Below, piece by piece: positions 27,312 to 35,221 of a DNA stretch of 56,419 nucleotides. This DNA is from Oceanicaulis sp. BBD 1991-10. GTDB lineage: Bacteria > Pseudomonadota > Alphaproteobacteria > Caulobacterales > Maricaulaceae. The stretch spans positions 3,778 to 60,196 of the forward strand of contig LYSW01000029.1 of the NCBI GenBank assembly GCA_001657295.1. Direction: 5' to 3'. Under the pieces are notes generated by a model. It did not search any database and was not told the origin of the DNA. It was given only the letters and a program-made list of their open reading frames with translations. A program made the position numbers and the translations under genes. The number at the start of each line of letters is the position of its first letter. The first letter of the stretch is position 1.

Positions 27312-27328
27312 CCATAATCTGGTTATGG
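27312..27328. promoter_or_regulatory. Perfect inverted repeat upstream of hemN
   Basis: CCATAA (27312-27317), five bases, TTATGG (27323-27328), located 11-27 bp upstream of the hemN start codon. Its position overlaps where a -10 element or RBS spacer would lie, so a bound protein would be expected to block expression. The regulator is unknown. Confidence 0.4.
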
Positions 27329-27330
27329 TT

Positions 27331-27344
27331 TTGGGCCAAATCAG
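27331..27344. promoter_or_regulatory. Degenerate FNR/FixK-like box upstream of hemN
   Basis: TTGGGCCAAATCAG matches seven of the ten conserved positions of TTGAT-N4-ATCAA. hemN is commonly under FNR/FixK control in alphaproteobacteria, which makes the site plausible, but the match is weak. Confidence 0.3.
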
Positions 27345-27540
27345 GAACGCGATGAAGGGGGCGCATCGCCGCACGCGGCCGGGACCGCGAGCGACGGCTA
27401 TCATCCGCCGGCTTGACCGGGTGATGTTCGACGCCGCTGCGGCCCGCCGACCGACCCGGGTGGCCTTGATGAGCCGGGTCATGACGCTGGGAGAAAGCGG
27501 GCCTTGCCGCCGGCCGCTCCGCCCGCTACCTCGCTAACCC

Positions 27541-28245
27541 ATGACAAACGCCCCCAAGCCCAAGCCGAAACGCAAACCCAAGCGCCGCCCGCCGGGACTT
27601 AATCGCGAGCAGGCCGAAGAGCTTTTCGCGCGCCTGGCCGAAGACCGCCCGGCGCCGAAGACCGAGCTGGACTATGTCAATCCCTACACCCTGGTGGTGG
27701 CGGTCGCGCTGTCGGCCCAGGCGACCGACGTGGGGGTCAACAAGGCCACCAAAAAGCTGTTCGCCGAAGCCGATACGCCCCAGGCCATGCTGGCGCTGGG
27801 CGAAGACGGCGTGCGCGAGCACATCAAAACGATCGGCCTGTTCCGCAACAAGGCCAAGAATGTCATCGCGCTTTCGAAAATGATCCTTGAGGAGTTCGGC
27901 GGCGAAGTGCCCCAGACCCGCGACGCGCTGGTCCGCCTGCCCGGCGTGGGTCGCAAGACCGCGAACGTGGTGCTCAACGAGGCGTTCGGTCAGCCCACCA
28001 TCGCCGTCGACACCCATATTTTCCGTGTCGGCAACCGCACGCGCCTGGCGCCCGGCAAGACCCCGGACGAGGTCGAGGACCGTTTAGAGCGCATCACGCC
28101 GCCCGCTTATCTCAAAGGCGCCCATCACTGGCTGATCCTGCACGGCCGCTATGTCTGCAAGGCGCGCAAGCCGGAATGCTGGCGCTGTCCGATCGAAGAC
28201 ATCTGCAAATTCAAGGACAAGACGCCCGCGCCGAAGGGCGCGTAG
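27541..28245 (+). CDS. nth: Endonuclease III
   Basis: A 234-residue base-excision repair glycosylase/AP lyase that removes oxidised pyrimidines. The helix-hairpin-helix LPGVGRKTANVVL contains the catalytic lysine, and the catalytic aspartate is in TIAVDTHIFRVGNR. The [4Fe-4S] cluster ligands fit the C-x6-C-x2-C-x5-C pattern in CKARKPECWRCPIEDIC. The N-terminus has an extra basic stretch (KPKPKRKPKRRPP) that E. coli Nth (211 residues) lacks. The gene ends 2 bp before the converging DUF3598-like gene. Confidence 0.96.
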   Translation: MTNAPKPKPKRKPKRRPPGLNREQAEELFARLAEDRPAPKTELDYVNPYTLVVAVALSAQATDVGVNKATKKLFAEADTPQAMLALGEDGVREHIKTIGLFRNKAKNVIALSKMILEEFGGEVPQTRDALVRLPGVGRKTANVVLNEAFGQPTIAVDTHIFRVGNRTRLAPGKTPDEVEDRLERITPPAYLKGAHHWLILHGRYVCKARKPECWRCPIEDICKFKDKTPAPKGA

Positions 28246-28247
28246 GG

Positions 28248-28697
28248 CTATTTCACCCGCCTTTCCTTGATCAGCGTGCGCTGGAACAGCTCGTCGTCCT
28301 GGAACCAGTGCCAGGTGCGGCCGCGCTTGTTTCCGTCTTCGCTGATCTGGATCATCTCGTAGAGATAGGCGCCCGGCAAATCCTTGCGCGACCAGGTCAG
28401 GCAGATGGTGCGCGAATCGATCTCCCAGGCGCAGCCCTCGATCCGGTCGGTGTCCCACCAGATCCGGCCTTCGGCGTATTTGGCGGGAAACAGGATCTCC
28501 TCGCTGCGCCCGTCCGGCCAGCTATAACGATTGGTCTGGTGATAATCCCACTCGCCCTGGTCCGGAAAGCGGCAGATGAGATGGGATTTGTGCTGATCGA
28601 TCAGCTGATTGTCGGTGTCCAGATGGGTATAGCTCCCCGCCCACTCGCCTTCATGGCGGGCGAGCACCGGCATGCGCCAACGGATCAATCTCATCAT
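28248..28697 (-). CDS. DUF3598-like (lipocalin-type) domain protein, unknown function
   Basis: A 149-residue soluble protein. The sequence is rich in Trp, Tyr and charged residues in an alternating strand pattern (GEWAGSYTHLDTDNQLID, YHQTNRYSWPDGRSEEILFP, RIWWDTDRIEGCAWEIDSRTICLTW), which resembles the DUF3598 calycin-like beta barrel. The assignment is by recognition and moderately sure. The tandem ATG at 28697/28694 is preferred because AGGGGAAGAG lies immediately upstream; a start at 28715 is also in frame. It converges on nth and diverges from the crotonase gene. Confidence 0.65.
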   Translation of the reverse strand: MMRLIRWRMPVLARHEGEWAGSYTHLDTDNQLIDQHKSHLICRFPDQGEWDYHQTNRYSWPDGRSEEILFPAKYAEGRIWWDTDRIEGCAWEIDSRTICLTWSRKDLPGAYLYEMIQISEDGNKRGRTWHWFQDDELFQRTLIKERRVK

Positions 28698-28744
28698 CTC
28701 TTCCCCTCTTGCCATGCCGCTTGCGGCCTGCGATTGGCTTTTCG

Positions 28745-28776
28745 CGCGCGCCGGGGCAGGGTGCCGCCGGCGCGCG
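28745..28776. repeat. 10-bp GC hairpin in the divergent region before the crotonase gene
   Basis: CGCGCGCCGG (28745-28754) pairs with CCGGCGCGCG (28767-28776) around a 12-nt loop, between two divergent genes. No T-run follows in either direction. It could be an extragenic repeat or an operator. Confidence 0.4.
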
Positions 28777-28827
28777 GTGAAAAGATATATCCTTTCGCCG
28801 CGCCGCCCACAGGCGTGAAGGAGTGGA

Positions 28828-29616
28828 ATGCAGATGCCTGAACCGGCCGTCTATCTCGCGCGCTCCGGCGCCAGCGCCCATCTGGTCCTCAACAAGCCGG
28901 AAAAGCGCAATGCGCTGTCCGAAGCCATGTGGCGCGCGATCCCTGAACTTCTGGGCGAGGCGGCCCGCGACGCCGCCGTGCGCTTGCTGGTCGTGCGCGG
29001 GGCGGGCGGGGCGTTCGCGGCGGGCGCGGACATCTCTGAATTCGAGCAAGTCTACGCCACGCCCGAGCGCGCTGCGGATTATTCCCGGGCGATCGCCACG
29101 GCGCTGGACGAGCTGGCCGCCTTTGCCAAGCCGACCCTGGCCGCCATTGACGGCGCCTGCGTCGGCGGCGGCTGCGGGATCGCGCTGGCCTGCGATCTGC
29201 GTTTTGCGGCCGAAGGCTCGAAATTCGGCGTCACGCCCGGCAGGCTGGGCCTGGCCTATACGCTCAACGACACCCGGCGCCTGATCGACGCGGTGGGCGT
29301 CTCAGCGGCGAAGGACATCCTCTTCACCGGCCGTTTGATGCAGGGCGAGGAAGCGCTCAAGCTCGGCCTGATCGACCGGCTGGTCATCCGCGGCGAGCTG
29401 GATGAGGAGGTCGACGCCTTCGCCGCCCAGGTCGCGAACGCCAGCCCGCAAAGCGCCCGGGTGACCAAGGACATCATCACCCGCATCGCGGCCGGTCAGA
29501 CCCGCGACGATGACGCCACGCGCCAGCTCTTCCTCAACGCCTTTCAGAGCGAAGACTTCCAGGAGGGCTATCGCGCCTTTCTGGAAAAGCGCACGCCGGA
29601 ATTTCCGGACTCCTAA
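28828..29616 (+). CDS. Crotonase-superfamily (enoyl-CoA hydratase-like) protein lacking both hydratase glutamates
   Basis: A 262-residue CoA-binding enzyme. The crotonase fold is clear: KRNALS at 26-31, the first oxyanion segment GGAFAAGADISEF (60-72) and the second GACVGGGCGIALACDLRFA (109-127). Alignment to rat mitochondrial hydratase puts G117 in place of catalytic E144, and P137 in place of E164 (FGVTPGRLGL instead of FGQPE). Both catalytic glutamates are therefore missing, so simple water addition is unlikely and another crotonase reaction should be considered. AAGGAG lies 4 bp upstream of the ATG; a second ATG at 28834 is equally possible. It converges on the amidase gene with a 5-bp gap. 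Confidence 0.85.
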   Translation: MQMPEPAVYLARSGASAHLVLNKPEKRNALSEAMWRAIPELLGEAARDAAVRLLVVRGAGGAFAAGADISEFEQVYATPERAADYSRAIATALDELAAFAKPTLAAIDGACVGGGCGIALACDLRFAAEGSKFGVTPGRLGLAYTLNDTRRLIDAVGVSAAKDILFTGRLMQGEEALKLGLIDRLVIRGELDEEVDAFAAQVANASPQSARVTKDIITRIAAGQTRDDDATRQLFLNAFQSEDFQEGYRAFLEKRTPEFPDS

Positions 29617-29621
29617 AGCGC

Positions 29622-30989
29622 TCAATAGCCCGGCGGGATGAGCGGCCCCTCGGCCAGAATCTCAAACTGGGCGGCGGCCTTCATGGCCAGACCGTCCCGG
29701 CCGTGGGGCGCCATGAACTGGATGGAAAGCGGCAGGCCGTCATCGCTCAGCCCCATGGGCACGGCGGCGGACGGATTGCCGGCCATGTCCGCAAAGGCGG
29801 TCAGGTCCGCCTGTCCGGCCGGGATGTCGGAGCCGAAGGGGAAGGCCGGCTCCAGCGCGGTGGGCGCGACGACCAGATCAACCGAGCTGAACCAGGCCTG
29901 CGCATCGCCTTCGACGGCGCGCACGGCGGCGTAGGCCTCGGCGATCTTGCCGGCGGGTTGATCGGCGGCCCAATCCAGCAAGGTGCGGAAACCGTCCGAA
30001 AACCCGCCGGGATTGCGGTTCAGAGCCTCGGCGTGAATCTTTCGGCCTTCAAGTTCGGACACGATCAGGCCTTTGCGGCGCGTCGCGCCATAGCGATAGG
30101 CCTGAGGCTCGACATCGACCAGCGCGGCGCCCGCCCGGTCGAGCCGTGCGCAGGCGTCGTTGAAGGCGGAGGTCACCGCCGGGTGCGCCTCAAGCGCATC
30201 TTCAAACCGCCAGCGCCCGATCTTCAGCCCGGTCAGTCCTCGCTCGGGACGCTGCGGCTGGCCGGACAGCGCCGCCGTGAAGGCCGCCAGATCGCGCGCC
30301 GATCGGCTGATCGGGCCGACATGGTCGAGCGTGGTCGACAAGGCCATCACCCCGTCGGTGGAGATCAGGCCCCGGCTGGGCTTCAAGCTTGCGGCGCCGC
30401 AATAGGCCGCCGGGATGCGCACGCTGCCCATGGTGTCGGTGCCCAGCGCCATGATGCAAAGCCCGGCCGCCACCGCCGCGCCCGAGCCGCCCGATGATCC
30501 GCCCGGGGTCAGCGCCGCGCCCGCTTCGCCCCAGGGATTCAGCGTGCGCCCGAACCAGGGATTGTCGGTCACGGCGCCGAGCGCGCCTTCTTCCATATTC
30601 ACGGTGCCGGCGATGATCGCGCCCGCACGCTTGAGCGCCGCGACGCAGGCGGCGTCCTGGCGCGCGATGCGGCGCTGATACGCCTTGATCCCGGCATGCC
30701 AGGGCAGCCCTTCGACCGCGATATTGGCTTTGACCAGCACCACGGCGCCGTCAATGTCGGAGAGAGGCGCGCCCTTGGCCCAGCGATCGGCGCTGTCGGC
30801 GGCTTCTTCGCGGGCGGCCTGAAACCGGGTGTCGAGCACGGCGTTGAGATGCGGGTTGAGCCGCGCGATCCGCTGGGCGTAGGCGTCAAAAACCTGCAGC
30901 GGGCTCCATCGGCCCAGCGCCAAGGCGTCCGCCTGCGCCGCCCAAGTGCGCTGGCCGGGTTCGAGCGGAAGATCGAGGCGCTCGCTCAT
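29622..30989 (-). CDS. Amidase-signature family hydrolase
   Basis: A 455-residue amidase-signature enzyme. The Ser-cisSer-Lys triad is intact: K88 in VVLVKANIAVEG, S165 in PGGSSGGSGAAVAAG and S189 in GTDTMGSVRIPA. The family cleaves amides, some carbamates and some esters; the substrate cannot be read from the sequence. No signal peptide, so cytoplasmic. The start at 30989 overlaps the stop of the upstream CoA ligase by 4 bp (ATGA), which makes it the last gene of a four-gene minus-strand operon with two MmgE/PrpD genes. The C-terminal region has the usual AP-TALEPAFPFGSD loop. Confidence 0.92.
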   Translation of the reverse strand: MSERLDLPLEPGQRTWAAQADALALGRWSPLQVFDAYAQRIARLNPHLNAVLDTRFQAAREEAADSADRWAKGAPLSDIDGAVVLVKANIAVEGLPWHAGIKAYQRRIARQDAACVAALKRAGAIIAGTVNMEEGALGAVTDNPWFGRTLNPWGEAGAALTPGGSSGGSGAAVAAGLCIMALGTDTMGSVRIPAAYCGAASLKPSRGLISTDGVMALSTTLDHVGPISRSARDLAAFTAALSGQPQRPERGLTGLKIGRWRFEDALEAHPAVTSAFNDACARLDRAGAALVDVEPQAYRYGATRRKGLIVSELEGRKIHAEALNRNPGGFSDGFRTLLDWAADQPAGKIAEAYAAVRAVEGDAQAWFSSVDLVVAPTALEPAFPFGSDIPAGQADLTAFADMAGNPSAAVPMGLSDDGLPLSIQFMAPHGRDGLAMKAAAQFEILAEGPLIPPGY

Positions 30990-32377
30990 TTGAACCGGTC
31001 GTCGATCAGGCGAATGGGTTTTTGCCGCGTCTCCGTCTGGGTGAGGTCCGCCAGACCGCCCGGCGCGCTCAGCTCGACATCGACGGCGATGCCCAGGGCC
31101 GTCTTCAACAGGGCGGCGAAGGCGTCGCGCACGGGCTCGGCCTGGTCGCGGCTCTCCGCCAGCACGGTGAAGCTGTCGCGGCCGGACGAATCCCGCGCCG
31201 CCTTGCATATGAAATCGCCTGCAAAGGCGGGATGCGCCTCCAAAATCGGCCCCATGGCCTGGGGAAAGATATTGATGCCGCGGATCTTCACCATGTTGTC
31301 GGATCGGCCCAGAAAGCCCTCGATGCGCTTGAAGGTCAGGCCCAGCGCGCTCGCATCCGTCCTGACCCGGGTGACGTCATGGGTGTTGAAACGGATGATG
31401 GGATAGACATCATCCTTATACAGACAGGTGCAGATCATATCGCCTTGATCGCCATCCGTCACCGGCTGACCGGTCTCGATATCGGCGACTTCGAGATACT
31501 GCGCATCCTCCATGACATAGAGTCCGGACCGGTCCGGACCTTCGCCCGCGATGATGCCGGTATCGCCCACGCCGTACCAGTCAAAGCATTCCGCGCCGCC
31601 CCAGGCCCGCGACAGGGCGTCGCGATCCTCCCGGCCAAGATGGCCGGATATCATGCGGATATTCAGATCCTTAACGGGGTCAATACCTTGCTCTTCCGCC
31701 ACGCGGGCAAGCTTCTTGATGTAATCGGCGAAGCCGACAATCACCGTCGCGCCGAAATCGCGCATGAGATCGACCTGCCGCGCCGAGCGGGTCTCAACGC
31801 CGGTGCCCGCGCTCATGAAGATCGCGCTGGTCCAGTGAATGACCGCTTCGCGGACATAATGGCCGCCGTTGATCATACCATGTCCGTATACGGAGTGAAC
31901 GACATCGTCGGGCCGCAGCCCCTGGAAGCGATACAGCCGGGCCAGCAGCATATTCTGCACCTCCCGGCTTTTTGCGCCGAACAGGAGGACTTGCGGCGTG
32001 CCGGTCGTGCCTGACGTGGTGTGCATCACCACATTGGGCGGCGCGGCATGGCTGCTGCGCCCGTCAAAATCCCCAAATGGCGGCGTACGGGCGATGGAGT
32101 CCATAATGTCGGATTTATCAAAGCTGGGCAGCTGGGCGAGCATTTCCAGCCCGGTGATGTCGCCCGGCTCGACCCCCGCCTCACCCCAGAGCTTTTGATA
32201 AAAGCCGGTCCGCCAAGCCCGGGCCACGCACTTGAGAAATTGCGCATTCTGGCGTGCGAACAGCTCGTCCCGGCTGATTGACCCCGCCGAGGCGAGGAAG
32301 GCCTCGCCGAGCGGGTAAGCGGTCTCGAGCGCCGCCCAGTCGGCGGCTTCGAAATAGCTGGAATGTCCATCGCCCAT
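30986..32377 (-). CDS. PaaK-like AMP-forming CoA ligase
   Basis: A 463-residue adenylate-forming enzyme resembling phenylacetate-CoA ligase. The phosphate loop is TTSGTTGTPQVLLFG (about 119-133), the aromatic/acid pocket region is MISGHLGREDRDAL and FDWYGVGDTGIIAGE, and the hinge and C-terminal lid are in FKRIEGFLGRSDNMVKIRGINIFP. It is slightly longer than PaaK (about 440), with extra N-terminal sequence. It probably makes an acyl-CoA from a carboxylate. The end of the chain lacks the conserved C-terminal lysine in its usual KxxR setting, but TETRQKPIRLIDD may fill that role. It is coupled to the amidase and lies 25 bp after the frameshifted PrpD gene. Confidence 0.88.
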   Translation of the reverse strand: MGDGHSSYFEAADWAALETAYPLGEAFLASAGSISRDELFARQNAQFLKCVARAWRTGFYQKLWGEAGVEPGDITGLEMLAQLPSFDKSDIMDSIARTPPFGDFDGRSSHAAPPNVVMHTTSGTTGTPQVLLFGAKSREVQNMLLARLYRFQGLRPDDVVHSVYGHGMINGGHYVREAVIHWTSAIFMSAGTGVETRSARQVDLMRDFGATVIVGFADYIKKLARVAEEQGIDPVKDLNIRMISGHLGREDRDALSRAWGGAECFDWYGVGDTGIIAGEGPDRSGLYVMEDAQYLEVADIETGQPVTDGDQGDMICTCLYKDDVYPIIRFNTHDVTRVRTDASALGLTFKRIEGFLGRSDNMVKIRGINIFPQAMGPILEAHPAFAGDFICKAARDSSGRDSFTVLAESRDQAEPVRDAFAALLKTALGIAVDVELSAPGGLADLTQTETRQKPIRLIDDRFK

Positions 32378-32402
32378 GGCGAACTCCTCATAAATGTCTC
32401 AG

Positions 32403-33777
32403 TCAGGGCGCTTCAAGCCCGCTGGCGAGCCAGGCCAGCCGGGCCGCGGACGGCGCCGCTTCAAGCGCATCGATCTCCGCCTTCAGGGCCGCCTCAAGAT
32501 CCGGCCTCAGAACGCCGAAGCCGAAGGCCAGACACTCCGCGCGTTTCGCGGACAGATCCGCGTCCCTCATCGGGGCGGCTGGAGAGCCGTAGATCGCATC
32601 AAGGCTTGCAAGAAGAGTGCGTCCATCGCTGAGCACGGCTTGCGCTGTCTGGGGCGTGAACGCGGCGGGATCGTCGCTTCCATCCGTCTCCACCCGGATT
32701 TTCGCCGCGAGCGCCAGGGTTTCGGGATCGCCGAGCGCCTCAGGGGTGAAATGCGTCAGGCCCACCGAGCCGAAGCGCAGCGTGACCGCGCCCAGATACG
32801 CAAAACAGAGCCGGGCGTAATTCACCGTCATGTCCGGCCTCGGCGGGCGGCCGACCAGGCGCTGGATCAGCGGCGGCGCGGTCAGGGTCAATGACTTGAT
32901 CTGGTCGGGCGCGGCGCCCTTCTCACGCAACTGTTGGATCAATCCGATCCCGCCCTGGGCCGCGCGCCCGGTGGGGAAGGGTTTGTAGCTCACCTCCTCG
33001 ACGCGCCAGATCCGGCCCAGGCCTTCGATCACGGGCGCAAGATCACTGTCCAGCTCAAACAGCGGCAGATAGCCGTAAGGCCCGTCCATGACATCATGGG
33101 GTCCTGGAATGCCCGCCTCGGCCAGATCATTGGCCACCACCGCCGCCCGCGCCGCGCCGGCGACCTGCAGCGGCAAGGCCGGCTTGCCCTCCACATGGGC
33201 CTGCATGGTGCCGGCGGCCTGCGCGAGCGCATAGCCTAAGGCGTCCAGCGCCGTTTCAAGGCTCGCCTGACGCATGCGCGCGACGCCCAAAGTCGCGCCA
33301 AACAGCCCGGCCGTGGCCGGCCGGAAGAAGCGGATCGCGCTTTTCGCCGCGACGCCCAGCCCCGCCGCCACGTCGACGGCGCCCACCAGCGCTGCGAGAT
33401 AATCCGCACCCGGAACAGCTCGGGCTTCGGCCTCCGACGTCAGCGCCGCGCCGATCACCGCCATGGGATGAACGACGGCGGGTTCATGCACGCAATCATA
33501 TTCCTGGCAATGAATCTGGAAGCCGTTCACGAAGGCCGCCGAGGCTTGCGGCAGGCGCGGTCCGCCGCCGAAGACATGGGCCGCCGGGCCCTGTCCGGCC
33601 TCGCCCCAGCTTTGCGCGACGCCGAGCACCTGCTCCGCCAGCCAGGGCGCGCCGCCCGGCGATCCCGACGCAAAGCGTGTCGAGCAGAAAGGCCTTCATG
33701 GCCGATTGCGCCGCGATCGGGATCGCGTCGTATGTCAGCCTCAGAACATGGGCGGCGAAGGCTTCGGTCGAAGTCAT
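32403..33777 (-). pseudogene. MmgE/PrpD family gene with a frameshift near 33,654
   Basis: The N-terminus (MTSTEAFAAHVLRL, then KAFLLDTLCVGIAG, 33777-33655) and the rest (GAPWLAEQVLGVAQSWGEAG onward to 32403) are in different frames. Joining them after the IAG codons restores a normal protein of about 458 residues, the same length as the next gene upstream. Either one extra base or two missing bases in the run at 33651-33660 (GCCGCCCGGC) explains it. Past the break the family features are intact: VNGFQIHCQEYDCVHEPAVVHP and KPFPTGRAAQGGI. The family includes 2-methylcitrate dehydratase, cis-aconitate decarboxylase and iminodisuccinate epimerase. Sequencing error and true inactivation are both possible. 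Confidence 0.85.
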
Positions 33778-35147
33778 GCGCCGCCCCGCCTTTGATCCAT
33801 CAACGCCTCGGCATAGGCGCCGAGCGCGCCGCCGTCAGCAAGGCCCAGCGCCGCGGATTCAAGCGCCGCCGAGGCGTCCGGCGCCATGCCGCCCGCCGCC
33901 ATCAGCGCCCGCGCTTTTTTCGCGACCGCGTCCGCACCAAGCGGATTTTCCGGATCGCCGAGCGCGTCGGGCGCATCGAAGCGGCGCGTCTCACCGCTCG
34001 CCAGCGTTACGGCCAGGCCGGCGCCATAATGGGCGGGGTAGCGCGCCGTATACGGATCAGCCGCAGCGACGACGACCTTGCCCGCCAGCGCGCGCACCTG
34101 CCGGCGCTGGAAAAAACCGGGCTCGAAATGGGCCAGCTCCAGGGGTCCGAACAGGAGCGCGGCCGCAATGGAATGCTGCAGTGAAAACTTCGCCTCGATG
34201 ACGCTTTGCGGACGGGGCGTGTCGCAAAACGCCACGGCGTCGGGATAAGTCGTCAGAACGATCGCGTGGATGTCGCTTGCCGCCATCCCCGCCGCGCGCG
34301 CCGCCAAGGCCGCGTCGATGGCCGGGTGGGCGTGCCGGCAAGCCGGCCAGGGTTTGAAGCTGACCTGCTCGATCAGCCACTCGGCGCCCTGATCGGCCAT
34401 CACCTGGTCGGGATCGGCGCCCGGGCAGGTTGCGGCGAAAAAGCCTTGCGGACCTTCCAGAATATCGACGGGTCCGAGCATGCCGCTGCGCGCGAAAAGG
34501 ACGGCGCTGACGCCCGCATGGGCGGCGCGGGCGGTATGCAGCTGCTTGGCCATGGACTGGGGCTCATGACGAGTCTGCCAGAAGCCGGACGCCTGGGTTC
34601 CGGCGAGCCCCAGTGCGTGTACGGATTGTTCGGGTCCGAGCCCGTAAAGGCTCGCTGCGGCGGCGGCCGCGCCGAACGGGCCGCAGGTGCCGGTGTTATG
34701 CCAGAAGGCGTAATGCCCCGGTCCGACCGCGCGACCCAGCGCGATCACCGCCTCATAGCCGCGAACGACGGCGGCGAGGAAGGCCTCTGCAGGCGCGTCA
34801 ACCGCCTGAGCGGCCGCCAGCGCCGCCGGGATCACGGACGGGCCGGGATGAAGAATGGCGCGCTTGTCGACATCGTCCATCTCCAGAACATTGCCCAGCG
34901 CGCCATTGATCATCGCCGCCGTGAGCACGGACACGCGGCGGTCAGAACCGATCGCGGTGCAGGGCCCCTTCCCCTCCCCGCCAAGCCCCGACGCCACGGC
35001 CCGGCCCGCCGGGCCGCCGGCGCCCGCGACGGCGCAGCCGGTCCAGTCCAGCACATGCAGGGCGGCGCGGCGCAAATGCCCGTCGCTCACCGGACGGGCG
35101 AGCCGCTCGGCGAGACGCTGCGTGAGGGAAGGACTTTGTCCGGACAT
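33774..35147 (-). CDS. MmgE/PrpD family protein (intact)
   Basis: A 457-residue enzyme of the 2-methylcitrate dehydratase/epimerase superfamily. Landmarks: ALHVLDWTGCAVAGAGGPAG near residue 32, MINGALGNVLEMDDVDKRAILHPGPSVIPAALA near 90 (active-site region with the D-D-x2-K and H-P motifs), FWHNTGTCGPFGAAAAAASL, and VSFKPWPACRHAHPAIDAAL near 270. Start at 35147 is chosen because the upstream in-frame extension is Arg/Pro-rich with no homology. Its stop overlaps the start of the second PrpD gene (ATGA). The two paralogues differ clearly, so they may act on successive intermediates or form a heteromer. First gene of the minus-strand operon, divergent from the CoA-transferase. Confidence 0.92.
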   Translation of the reverse strand: MSGQSPSLTQRLAERLARPVSDGHLRRAALHVLDWTGCAVAGAGGPAGRAVASGLGGEGKGPCTAIGSDRRVSVLTAAMINGALGNVLEMDDVDKRAILHPGPSVIPAALAAAQAVDAPAEAFLAAVVRGYEAVIALGRAVGPGHYAFWHNTGTCGPFGAAAAAASLYGLGPEQSVHALGLAGTQASGFWQTRHEPQSMAKQLHTARAAHAGVSAVLFARSGMLGPVDILEGPQGFFAATCPGADPDQVMADQGAEWLIEQVSFKPWPACRHAHPAIDAALAARAAGMAASDIHAIVLTTYPDAVAFCDTPRPQSVIEAKFSLQHSIAAALLFGPLELAHFEPGFFQRRQVRALAGKVVVAAADPYTARYPAHYGAGLAVTLASGETRRFDAPDALGDPENPLGADAVAKKARALMAAGGMAPDASAALESAALGLADGGALGAYAEALMDQRRGGA

Positions 35148-35221
35148 AAGACTCTCGTAGCATGCCCGCGACCGCGGCGGGAAGGTCAGCATCGCCGCAG
35201 CCGACATCTTGAGGACTCGCC
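35148..35221. promoter_or_regulatory. Divergent control region of the catabolic island
   Basis: These 74 bp separate the PrpD-ligase-amidase operon from the CoA-transferase-gntR operon, so both promoters and the GntR operator should lie here. The only symmetry I see is CCCGC (35165-35169) and GCGGG (35177-35181), which is weak. No HutC-like GT-N-TA-N-AC box is evident. Confidence 0.4.

Noticed and set aside
27345-27540. Possible small gene upstream of nth
   Set aside because: The only frame is Arg-rich and lacks a ribosome binding site; the region is better explained as the divergent promoter region of hemN and nth.
30986-31208. Longer N-terminus for the amidase
   Set aside because: The extension overlaps the CoA-ligase reading frame and is Arg/Gly-rich; the ATG at 30989 overlaps the ligase stop in the normal coupled way.
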